Assembly: GCF_007830065.1 (NCBI RefSeq)
Contig: NZ_VLKK01000009.1
Location: 1-64,000, forward strand
Length of the DNA stretch: 64,000 bases
Reading direction: 5' to 3'
Origin: Sphingobium wenxiniae
GTDB lineage: Bacteria; Pseudomonadota; Alphaproteobacteria; Sphingomonadales; Sphingomonadaceae
A program made the position numbers and the translations under genes. The notes beneath the pieces are model-generated. The model ran no database searches. It was not told the DNA's origin and worked only from the letters and a program-made list of their open reading frames with translations. This document shows, piece after piece, positions 26,197-33,249 of the stretch (the stretch's first letter is position 1; each line of letters begins with the position of its first letter).

Positions 26197-26329
26197 CGCC
26201 GCATCCCTTTCCGATGCCCGCTTCCGCCAATCGTAACGCCTATGCAGATCGGTTGTTGCAAGGGGGCAAAGCCTTTGCTAATGGCCGGCTCCTACCAGGC
26301 ACCGGCTCCGCCGGTTCCTCTTGAAATGT

Positions 26330-26416
26330 GCGGTCGTGGCGGAACTGGTAGACGCGCAACGTTGAGGTCGTTGTGGCCGAAAGGCCGTGGAAGTTCGAGT
26401 CTTCTCGACCGCACCA
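26330..26416 (+). tRNA. tRNA-Leu (anticodon GAG)
   Basis: An 87-nt class II tRNA: acceptor GCGGTCG with CGACCGC, anticodon stem CAACG/CGTTG with loop TTGAGGT (GAG), long variable arm GTGGCCGAAAGGCCGT, T-arm AGTTCGAGTCTTC, and encoded ACCA. Genes on the left are core chromosome; decayed mobile DNA starts to the right. Confidence 0.95.
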
Positions 26417-26532
26417 TATCCTTTGAAACCAAAGGATTTTTCCAAGGCGCTTGGCGCAATTTGGCACGCCGCCATTCCCCGAATATGCTTTGAACCGTCA
26501 AAAACGGGATAACCGGGGCAGCCCCGGCCATG

Positions 26533-26679
26533 ATCTGTCACCGGATTTCGCGAGGGCAACCCATGCGCCCCATCGGCGGCGCTACTGGTCTTGGCCCACC
26601 GGCGGATAATGCGCTCGAAGCAGCAAAGGAACTTGGCCAACTCCCGCTGGGTCCAAAGCGTATCGTCCTCCATCCGCAT
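26533..26679 (-). pseudogene. Excisionase/AlpA-like helix-turn-helix fragment
   Basis: From ATG 26679 (AGGAG 6 nt upstream) the minus strand reads MRMEDDTLWTQRELAKFL followed by CCFERIIRRW, which matches the helix-turn-helix of small excisionase/AlpA-type regulators of integrative elements. After about 48 residues the frame runs on without sense into the antisense of tRNA-Leu, so the natural C-terminus is lost. The same orientation as the nearby integrase remnants supports a shared origin. Confidence 0.5.
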
Positions 26680-26893
26680 CGCTCCTTTGATCGTTTTTGC
26701 GCACTGGTTCGCTGGACCTCACCGCCAAATAGCGCGGGGCGGGAAAATTCATGGTCATCTGCGCTGTAAGACCGCCCGCATCGGGAAACGGCAGGGCGGT
26801 GAATGCGTAGGCGCAATCGTCGATTTCGACACGCAGATAATCGCGCGGCGGATCGCTGCGGGATTTTTTCTCCCATGCGTCGCCTATTGTCGT
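26680..26893 (-). pseudogene. Coding remnant, mobile-element debris
   Basis: One minus-strand frame reads like protein (RDYLRVEIDDCAYAFTALPF, PDAGGLTAQMTMNFPAPRYL) but has no usable start codon upstream, where a TGA interrupts it. It runs into the helix-turn-helix fragment without its own stop. It looks like a decayed small gene of the same element. No family recognised. Confidence 0.4.
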
Positions 26894-27007
26894 TCACTCG
26901 GTGGGCACCAGCCTGATCCGGCGCTTTATGGTGAGGGTTTCACTCTCGTCTTCCCATCCACCCTGCTTCGACCGCTTGAACCGGCCGATGACGCGCCGCC
27001 GTGTCAT
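26894..27007 (-). CDS. 37-residue basic ORF in the mobile-element remnant
   Basis: ATG 27007 overlaps the stop of the integrase remnant as ATGA, and the ORF ends at 26894. It reads MTRRRVIGRFKRSKQGGWED and then an RIRLVPTE end: strongly basic with no membrane segment. Such small basic ORFs are common in genomic islands. It may be a real small gene or the fused tail of one. Function unknown. Confidence 0.38.
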   Translation of the reverse strand: MTRRRVIGRFKRSKQGGWEDESETLTIKRRIRLVPTE

Positions 27008-27301
27008 GTTCCCGCCTCCGCGTTCTTGCGCGCCTTGGCAAAGGCGCGATCGCTGGCGAGGAAGGATGGAGCATCGCGGGTATCAGGTCCGCGACCGTCG
27101 CGGCCTTTGCGCGCATCGCCCAGACTGACCTCGGGATAGGTGCCCAAACCGAGCTTCTTTTCCTCGCCATCGACCCCGTATTTGAGCCGCCAGAGCTTTC
27201 CGCCGCTGGCCTCGACCAATAAAAAAGCGCGACGGCATCGCCCATTTTATAGGGCTTGTCCTTGGACTTGGCATTCTGATCGCCATGTCGGCCAACGCCA
27301 T
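27004..27301 (-). pseudogene. Tyrosine integrase remnant (N-terminal DUF4102 part), frameshifted
   Basis: Three minus-strand frames together rebuild the start of a P4-type integrase: MALADMAIR from ATG 27301, then NAKSKDKPYKMGDAVALF, then VEASGGKLWRLKYGVDGEEKKLGL and GTYPEVSLGDARK. At least two frameshifts separate them. After GDARK the sequence no longer follows an integrase, and the catalytic domain is missing. The intact-length integrase at 27703-28953 has the same opening (MALTDTAIKNAKPKAKPYKL), so these are paralogous elements in tandem. Confidence 0.75.
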
Positions 27302-27465
27302 CGTGGGACCCATTTCCATGTCGTCTGGGGCCATGCCGAAAATAGACCCAATCTGGCCCCCAAATTCTCCGGCTGTCAGAGACTGACGGCGAAAGCCAGC
27401 GAAGAAACCGGCGCTGAATATGACGGATTTTCTGGTCCGTCAGCGAATGGTGGCGAACAGAGATA

Positions 27466-27487
27466 TGGTGCCGGGGACGGAGGCGAA
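27466..27487. repeat. Attachment-site remnant: degenerate copy of tRNA-Phe 3' end
   Basis: TGGTGCCGGGGACGGAGG then CGAA matches the start of the tRNA-Phe gene on the plus strand (29148-29170) with one missing C and one substitution. The match continues outside the tRNA: GGCGAACA lies just to the left of both copies. This is what integration at the tRNA-Phe 3' end leaves behind. Confidence 0.75.
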
Positions 27488-27541
27488 TTATTAAGATATA
27501 ACGTTGATATAATTGTATTTTTTCAATGTGGATTTTTAATC

Positions 27542-27562
27542 CACCCCCAAATGCACCCCCAA
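27542..27562. repeat. Paired CACCCCCAA motifs, left end of element
   Basis: CACCCCCAA at 27542-27550 and again at 27554-27562, 12 bp apart. The same octamer pair with the same spacing occurs at 29015-29034 beside the integrase start. Probable integrase arm-binding sites. Confidence 0.5.
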
Positions 27563-27702
27563 ACAAAGAAAACGAAGCTTTCATTCGTTACCCACAACCC
27601 CATCAATCAAAGCGAAATTACGCTCCGTTGGCATACAGAACACGTTAACGCGGCAAGGAAATGTGGCAAGTATCAGCGAACCTTAACGAACATCCCCGGC
27701 AT

Positions 27703-28953
27703 TCAGACACTGGCGGTCTTGGGAAACCTTACTACCTCGCCCCCTTGGCGCAGCATATCCAGATGATCGCTCCACCATTGCGCCATCTGCACCCGCTCAG
27801 GCCAATAAATTGACCGATGATAGGCCGCTCGCACCTGATTGGCTTCGCGGTGCGATAAGGCACGCTCGATTGCGTCTGGGTTCCACTTGCCACTTTCGTT
27901 CAACAGCGAGCTGGCCGTCGATCGAAAGCCATGAGCGGTCATTTCATCGCCGCTATAGCCAAGCCGCCGCAGCGCCCCATTGATCGTATTTTCCGACATA
28001 GGCCGGGACGCGGACCGGATAGACGGGAAAACATACGTGCCGCGTCCGGTCAAAGCCTGCATATCGCGCAGGATCGCAAGCGCCTGCTCCTACAAAGGGA
28101 CATGATGCGGCTCGCGCATCTTCATGCGGCTGGCCGGGATCGTCCAGACTGCGTTGTCGAAGTCGATTTCCCACCATTCCATCTGGCGCACTTCGCCGGG
28201 CCGCTGGAAGATGTGCGGCGTCAGTCGCAAGGCGTAGAGCGTGGCAGGCTGGCCTTGATAGCTGTCCATTGCGCGCAGCAGTTCCCCCAACGCCTTGGGA
28301 TCGGTGATGGCGGCATGATGCTTCACCTTGGGCGGCACCAGCGCGCCCAGCAGCATGTGCGCCGGGTCATTGCTGGCCCGCGCCGTCGCGACCGCATAGC
28401 GAAACACTCGGCTGGCGAAGGAGCGCATCCGCCCAGCCGTCTCGCGCTTGCCAGACTGCTCCACCTTCTTCAACACCGCCAGCAACTCATGCGGCGTCAC
28501 TTCGGCAACCGGGCGCGCGCCGATGGCAGGAATCAGCAGCGTCGATAGCCAGCGCACCTTGTCCATAGTCGCCTGCGCCCGGCCTTCCTGCTCCATTCGG
28601 CTGATATATTCCTCTGCGACCGCCCCGAAGCTGTGAGCCGCGCCCAGCATGGTCGCAATCTTGGCCTCCTTCTTAGCCTGGCCCGGATCAATGCCTTCGG
28701 CCAGTTGTCTGCGCGCGTCATCGCGCAGCGCCCGCGCAGCTTTCAAACTAATTTCGGGATAGCTACCCAGCGATAGCAGCTTTTCGATTCGCTTCGGCTG
28801 ACCCTGATCGTCCGCGCCATCCACCCGATATTTCATACGCCACAGCAGGCCGCCGGAAGGATGCACCAGAAGATGCAGCCCCTTTTCGTCCGTCAGCTTG
28901 TAGGGCTTGGCCTTCGGCTTGGCATTCTTGATCGCGGTATCGGTCAGCGCCAT
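27703..28953 (-). pseudogene. Tyrosine recombinase/integrase (P4 type) with an in-frame amber codon
   Basis: The 417-codon frame from ATG 28953 has the whole P4-integrase plan: N-terminal DUF4102 (LTDTAIKNAKPKAKPYKL ... GLHLLVHPSGGLLWRMKY), core-binding domain, and catalytic domain with Arg in QRPGEVRQMEW, HGFRSTASS, and Tyr in RAAYHRSIYWPERV. It is split by one TAG at 28090-28092, right after HHVPL and before EQALAILRDMQAL; a serine or similar codon is expected there. Everything else is in frame, so the lesion is recent, or the codon is read through or is a sequencing error. It points away from tRNA-Phe. Confidence 0.9.
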
Positions 28954-28959
28954 TGCGGC

Positions 28960-28991
28960 TACCCCCAAATCATCGCCGCAATCTGGGGGTA
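28960..28991. repeat. Inverted repeat upstream of the integrase
   Basis: TACCCCCA (28960-28967) and TGGGGGTA (28984-28991) form a perfect 8-bp inverted repeat immediately upstream of the integrase ATG at 28953. It shares the CCCCCA core with the arm motifs and may also be bound by the integrase for autoregulation. Confidence 0.5.
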
Positions 28992-29014
28992 TTTCGATTA
29001 GCCGGTTTGCCGAC

Positions 29015-29034
29015 CACCCCCAGCGACACCCCCA
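29015..29034. repeat. Paired CACCCCCA motifs, integrase end of element
   Basis: CACCCCCA at 29015-29022 and 29027-29034, 12 bp apart, mirroring the pair at 27542-27562. It lies between the integrase start and the tRNA-Phe attachment site. Confidence 0.5.
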
Positions 29035-29147
29035 ACAGAGCGTGATTGCTGGCGAACATAGCCGAACAAGCCCGGCCATTTCGTGGGCATTTTTAGCAGT
29101 TTTCTGGGGTTTTCTCAATCATTCGCGGGGCTTGGCGAACATGAAAG

Positions 29148-29223
29148 TGGTGCCCGGGGACGGAGTCGAACCGCCGACACTGCGATTTTCAGTCGCATGC
29201 TCTACCAACTGAGCTACCCGGGC
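29148..29223 (-). tRNA. tRNA-Phe (anticodon GAA)
   Basis: A 76-nt tRNA on the minus strand: acceptor GCCCGGG/CCCGGGC, D-arm GCTC/GAGC, anticodon loop CTGAAAA (GAA) on GCGA/TCGC, T-arm GGTTCGACTCC, encoded CCA (29148-29150). Its 3' end served as the integration site of the adjacent element and has been kept intact. Confidence 0.96.
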
Positions 29224-29275
29224 ACGGGAGGCCGGTTTCATGCGCCGACCATCAGGAGAGGCGTGCCTATAGGCA

Positions 29276-29470
29276 TCAATCGGGGTTGCTGTCCACCCCA
29301 TAATCACCGCTTTTTTCGTCCGCCTCGGGCGAACGCGCGCCAGGGACGCGGTAGCCTTCGCCCAGCCATTGCAGAAGATCGCGGTCGCGGCAGCGTTCTC
29401 CGCAAAAGGGACGGGTTTCGGCGTGCGACGGCTGGCCGCAGATCGGGCAGGAAGAGGCTTTAGGCGACAT
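29276..29470 (-). CDS. yacG: DNA gyrase inhibitor YacG
   Basis: A 64-residue zinc protein with the signature CPICGQPSHAETRPFCGERCRDRDL: four cysteines in CxxC...CxxxC arrangement at residues about 8-28. YacG binds GyrB and blocks DNA binding by gyrase. The C-terminal tail is acidic. Start at ATG 29470 gives MSPKASSCP, which overlaps the end of the RNase E/G-like gene by 11 bp, so the two are co-transcribed. Confidence 0.93.
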   Translation of the reverse strand: MSPKASSCPICGQPSHAETRPFCGERCRDRDLLQWLGEGYRVPGARSPEADEKSGDYGVDSNPD

Positions 29471-30449
29471 GGCCCGCCAATATGGAGAGCGCATCGTCCG
29501 CGCGCAAGGTGATCGCGCCGCCGCGCCTGCGCGCAAGCTGTTCGATCCAGTGCGACGCCTTGTGCAGCCGGCCGATGACGGCCGGAGCCGCCGTCAGCGT
29601 GGCAGGCCCGCCATTGCCGTGCCGCTCCGCCCGCCGCAGCAGCGCGAGCGCCGCCGTTTCGACCGGATCGGCGCGCAAGATCTCCATCAGGCTGGCCCGC
29701 TCCCGGCGGCGGATGATCTGGATGAAGCCGAAGCCGTTGACCGCCGTGCGCTCGAACGGCAGCAGCAGATATTTGTCGATCTGGGCAGCGGCAATGGTGC
29801 GCTCGTCCTTGTTGTTCATCGTCGGCAGGTCGACGCCGATCGAGCCGGTCAGGCCCATGCGGCGGATCGCCTGCGCCGCCAGCTTCGCGCCCTTGGGACC
29901 AAGCTGCGCGGGCGGCAGGCTGCCGTCGACGTCGATCAGCACCATGGCGGGCGTGGGGAAGATTCGCAGGGCGGCTGCCTCGGTGCCGACCTCGCCCGAC
30001 ATGGCTTCCTCCATCAGCTCGCCCCAGCCATGGGCTTCGAGCCGGTCCTCCTCATGCGCCGGGCACGGGATAACGGGCACGCCGGTCTGGCGGATGCGCT
30101 GGAGCAGGCCGGCCCCTGGATGCGCCTTGGCGCCGGGCTGGGCGACGCGGCCCTTGGCGAGCTTGGCGCGGCCCTCCTCGGCAATCGCCTCGCGCTGAAT
30201 GTCGATCAGCACGGCCGCGCCCTCCGCGATCTTGGGCGGGATGGGTTCGATCAGCACGTCCTCGCCCGATACAAGGCGGACGATGCCGCGCTTCTTGGGG
30301 ATGATCGTGTGGACGAGGCGGCCTTGGGCCACCGCGCCCGCGCGCGCGGCGTCGCCTTCGCGTTCGATCAGCGCCTCGACCAGGCGGCCCTTTTCGATCA
30401 GCGCGGCGCGCGCCTCGCCAATGCCTTCTTCATACAGCCATTCAGCCAT
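29460..30449 (-). CDS. Ribonuclease E/G family protein, short form
   Basis: About 329 residues, against 489 for E. coli RNase G. It keeps the catalytic core with the two Mg-binding aspartates in MVLIDVDGS and GVDLPTMNN, and the S1-like N-terminal region is recognisable but reduced (GRLVHTIIPKKRGIVRLV). The zinc-link CPxC motif and the C-terminal small domain of RNase E/G are absent. It probably cleaves or trims RNA, perhaps rRNA, but activity without the zinc link is uncertain. Order maf-RNase-yacG, closely spaced (9-bp gap after maf), points to one operon. Confidence 0.82.
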   Translation of the reverse strand: MAEWLYEEGIGEARAALIEKGRLVEALIEREGDAARAGAVAQGRLVHTIIPKKRGIVRLVSGEDVLIEPIPPKIAEGAAVLIDIQREAIAEEGRAKLAKGRVAQPGAKAHPGAGLLQRIRQTGVPVIPCPAHEEDRLEAHGWGELMEEAMSGEVGTEAAALRIFPTPAMVLIDVDGSLPPAQLGPKGAKLAAQAIRRMGLTGSIGVDLPTMNNKDERTIAAAQIDKYLLLPFERTAVNGFGFIQIIRRRERASLMEILRADPVETAALALLRRAERHGNGGPATLTAAPAVIGRLHKASHWIEQLARRRGGAITLRADDALSILAGHVA

Positions 30450-30457
30450 GGAACACC

Positions 30458-31030
30458 TCAATCACAGGGATAGCCGCCGGCGCGCAGCAACGCCCGCGTT
30501 TCATAGAGGGGAAGCCCCATGATCGCGCTATGGCTTCCCTGGATGGCGCGGATGAGGCCGGCGGCGCGGCCCTGGATCGCATAGCCGCCCGCCTTGCCGC
30601 GCCATTCGCCGCTGGCGAGATAGGCGTCGATCTCCGCCCGCTCCAGCCGCTTGAAGATGACGATATTGGTGGAGAGGCGATGCCGCGCCTTGCCGTCCGC
30701 GCCGATCAGGGTGATGGCGCTCAGTACGCGATGACGGCGGCCCGACAGCAGGGTGAGGCAGGCGCGGGCATCCTCCTCGCTTTCCGCCTTGGGCAGGATG
30801 CGGCGGCCCGCGGCCACGACCGTATCGCCCGAAAGCACCAGCGCGCCGGGATGGCGGGCAGCCACCAATGCGCCCTTTGCCGCCGCGACCCGCGCCGCAT
30901 AATGGGCAGGCAGTTCCGCCTTGAGCACGGTTTCGTCGATGTCGGCGGGGTCCACCGCATCGGGGACGACGCCGATCTGCTCCAGCAGCGCGAGACGCCG
31001 TGGAGAAGCCGAAGCGAGGATGAGCCGCAT
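30458..31030 (-). CDS. maf: Maf-like nucleoside triphosphate pyrophosphatase
   Basis: 190 residues. The Maf opening LILASASPRRLALLEQIG is present, as are the SGDTVV active-site Asp, KAESEEDARACL and a GKAGGYAIQG loop. The family hydrolyses dTTP/UTP or modified pyrimidine nucleotides and affects septum formation when overproduced. It lies 6 bp downstream of infA and just before the RNase E/G-like gene. Confidence 0.93.
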   Translation of the reverse strand: MRLILASASPRRLALLEQIGVVPDAVDPADIDETVLKAELPAHYAARVAAAKGALVAARHPGALVLSGDTVVAAGRRILPKAESEEDARACLTLLSGRRHRVLSAITLIGADGKARHRLSTNIVIFKRLERAEIDAYLASGEWRGKAGGYAIQGRAAGLIRAIQGSHSAIMGLPLYETRALLRAGGYPCD

Positions 31031-31036
31031 CGGGCG

Positions 31037-31255
31037 TTATTTGAAGCGGTAAGTGATCCGACCCTTGGTCAGGTCGTAGGGGGTCAGCTCGACAAGCACC
31101 TCGTCGCCGACCAGCACGCGGATGCGGTTCTTGCGCATCTTGCCAGCAGTGTGGCCGAGAATTTCGTGGTCATTCTCAAGCCGGACGCGAAACATGGCGT
31201 TGGGGAGAAGCTCCACAACCTGTCCGCGCATTTCAAGCAGTTCTTCTTTGGCCAT
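31037..31255 (-). CDS. infA: Translation initiation factor IF-1
   Basis: 72 residues, exactly the family length: an OB-fold that binds the ribosomal A site during initiation. [20 protein letters not shown] at the start and [13 protein letters not shown] at the end are diagnostic. First gene of the infA-maf-RNase-yacG group on the minus strand. Confidence 0.98.
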   Translation of the reverse strand: MAKEELLEMRGQVVELLPNAMFRVRLENDHEILGHTAGKMRKNRIRVLVGDEVLVELTPYDLTKGRITYRFK

Positions 31256-31312
31256 AATATCCCAATGTCGAAAAATCGCGCCGCCATAGCGCCAAAATGT
31301 GGAAAATGAAAG

Positions 31313-32608
31313 TCAACTCCGCACGCCGAAGCGTTCACCCGCATCGGCGAGCACTGCAAAGACTTGATCGAGCTGATCTGTATCAAGGCAATAGGGCGGC
31401 ATCAGATAGATGGTGTTGCCCAAAGGCCGCAGCAAGAGGCCGCGCTCCAGGAAGAAAGCGCGCAGACGCGGCGCGAGATCGGAGAGATAGCCTGCGTCGG
31501 GCGCGTTGAGGTCGATGGCGGCGATGGCGCCCAGTTGGCGGGCATGGGCGAAGGCGGGCCGATCCGCCAGCCGGGCGAGTCGCGCGGCGATCCCATCGGA
31601 CAGATTCGCGATGCGGCCCGGCACATCCTCCTCGCGCCAGATGGCGAGATTGGCGGCGGCGGCCGCGCAGGCGATGGCGTTCGCGGTGTAGCTGGACGAA
31701 TGATAGAAGAGCCGCGCGCGATCCGTCGACTTGTGCGCGTCGAAGATGCGCGCTGTCGCCAGCGTCGCCGCCAGCGGGATCGCGCCGCCGGTGATGCCCT
31801 TTGCCACCGCCATGATGTCGGGCACGACTCCCGCCTGCTCGCAGGCGAAGAGGGTGCCCGTGCGGCCCCACCCCGTCATCACCTCATCGACGATGAACAG
31901 CACGTCATGCCGCGCGCAGATCGCCGCCATGTCCCGCAGGACATGCGCCGGATAGATCAGCATCCCGCCTGCGCCCAATATCAGCGGCTCGACGATGAAG
32001 GCGGCGGGCTTTTCCGGCGCCGCGCAGGCGGCCTCCAGCGAGTCGAGCGTCCGCTGCTCCCGTCCTGGCGCTGGAAAGGGGATGGTGCCCACGTCGAACA
32101 GCAGCGGACTCCAGGCCTGATTGTAAACGCCCCGCTCCCCCACCGACATCGTGCCGATGGTGTCGCCATGATAGCCATGTTCCAGGACAAGGATGCGGTG
32201 CCGCGGGGGCGCCAATCCGTCGAGCGCCAGATTGTGCCAATAGCCAAGCGCCATCTTGAGCGCCACTTCCACCGCCGTCGAACCGCTGTCGGAATAGAAG
32301 ACATGGGTGAGCGGATCGCGCCCGGCCGCGCGCGGGGCGAGGTCGATCAGCCCGCGCGCCACCTCTTCCGCCGGTTCATGCGTGTATCCCGCGAAGATGA
32401 GCTGGTCGAGCCGCCCCGCCTGCTCCGCGATGGCGGCGGCGATGCGCGGATGGCAATGGCCATGGGTCGTCACCCACCAGCTCGAAATGCCGTCGATCAG
32501 CGTGCCGCCATCGGCCAGATGAAGCACGGCCCCCTCCGCCCGCACAACGCGCGGGATCGGCTCGCCAAGGCCATGCTGGTGGAAGGGGTGCCAGATGGGA
32601 GAAGTCAT
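31313..32608 (-). CDS. bioA: Adenosylmethionine-8-amino-7-oxononanoate aminotransferase
   Basis: A 431-residue PLP enzyme of the class III aminotransferases that converts KAPA to DAPA in biotin synthesis using S-adenosylmethionine. The start IWHPFHQHG and GISSWWVTTHGHCHP are BioA-specific. FIVDEVMTGWGRTG gives the PLP-contacting Asp, and the Schiff-base Lys is in MAVAKGITGGAIPL. Biotin genes bioF and bioD lie 5.4 kb away on the same strand, so the pathway is split in this genome. Confidence 0.95.
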   Translation of the reverse strand: MTSPIWHPFHQHGLGEPIPRVVRAEGAVLHLADGGTLIDGISSWWVTTHGHCHPRIAAAIAEQAGRLDQLIFAGYTHEPAEEVARGLIDLAPRAAGRDPLTHVFYSDSGSTAVEVALKMALGYWHNLALDGLAPPRHRILVLEHGYHGDTIGTMSVGERGVYNQAWSPLLFDVGTIPFPAPGREQRTLDSLEAACAAPEKPAAFIVEPLILGAGGMLIYPAHVLRDMAAICARHDVLFIVDEVMTGWGRTGTLFACEQAGVVPDIMAVAKGITGGAIPLAATLATARIFDAHKSTDRARLFYHSSSYTANAIACAAAAANLAIWREEDVPGRIANLSDGIAARLARLADRPAFAHARQLGAIAAIDLNAPDAGYLSDLAPRLRAFFLERGLLLRPLGNTIYLMPPYCLDTDQLDQVFAVLADAGERFGVRS

Positions 32609-32640
32609 GCGCGCGCTTTAGGACAGGCGTGCGGCCGTGG

Positions 32641-33249
32641 CTATTCCTTCTGCGATTTCTCGTCCTTCGGGATGGTCGGCACCACCGGCGGCGGCGCATC
32701 GTCAGGCGGCGGAGCGATGTCGATTTCGACGCGCCGGTTCTTCGCGCGGCCTTCGGGATCGTCGCTGCCGTCTTCGTGCGCGTTGGGCGCGACCGGCCGC
32801 GCCTCGCCCAGCGCGACAAGGGTGATGCGGTCCTTCGCCACGCCCTTTTTCACCAGATGATCGCGCACAGCCTCCGCCCGGATGCGCGAAGCGACCCGGT
32901 TGTCCCCGTCCGCGCCGCGCGAATCGCTATGACCGCGCAAGGTGATCGCACCGCCCGCCTTCATGGCCGGCGTGTCGAGCAGCGCGTCGATCGCCTTGCG
33001 TCCCGCGTCGTCCAGCCTGAGGCTCGACGCGCCGAATCCGATCACCGCATGGACAGGTTCGATCTCCTCTTCCTCCGCCTTCGTGATGACTTCGGGGCGC
33101 AGGATCGACCTGGGCGCATGGGCGCCATTATCCGCTTCGTTCGCCATGGCATTGGCCTGCACGACATTCGCCTCTTCCGGCGCGGGACGCTCGCAGGCCG
33201 TCGCGGCCAGACAGAGAGCCAATGCGGGCGGCAGGGCGCGGATCGTCAT
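32641..33249 (-). CDS. OmpA-family lipoprotein
   Basis: 202 residues. The N-terminus ALPPALALCLAATAC is a lipoprotein signal with lipobox ATAC. After a charged linker the OmpA C-terminal peptidoglycan-binding domain covers about residues 75-180, with GHSDSRGADGDNRVASRIRAEAV and the RRVEIDI end. It probably tethers the outer membrane to peptidoglycan. It overlaps the antiporter gene by ATGA at 33246-33249, so it is translated with it. Confidence 0.88.
   Translation of the reverse strand: MTIRALPPALALCLAATACERPAPEEANVVQANAMANEADNGAHAPRSILRPEVITKAEEEEIEPVHAVIGFGASSLRLDDAGRKAIDALLDTPAMKAGGAITLRGHSDSRGADGDNRVASRIRAEAVRDHLVKKGVAKDRITLVALGEARPVAPNAHEDGSDDPEGRAKNRRVEIDIAPPPDDAPPPVVPTIPKDEKSQKE

Larger units (their letters stand above)
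27302..27702. other. AT-rich gap between two integrase remnants
   Basis: No gene seen. It holds the degenerate tRNA-Phe attachment-site copy (27466-27487), an AT-rich tract (about 27488-27535) and the paired CACCCCCAA motifs at 27542 and 27554. Confidence 0.6.

Noticed and set aside
26330-26416. tRNA-Leu as the integration site of the element
   Set aside because: No second copy of its 3' end was found on the right, whereas a tRNA-Phe 3'-end copy was, and the integrases point away from tRNA-Phe.
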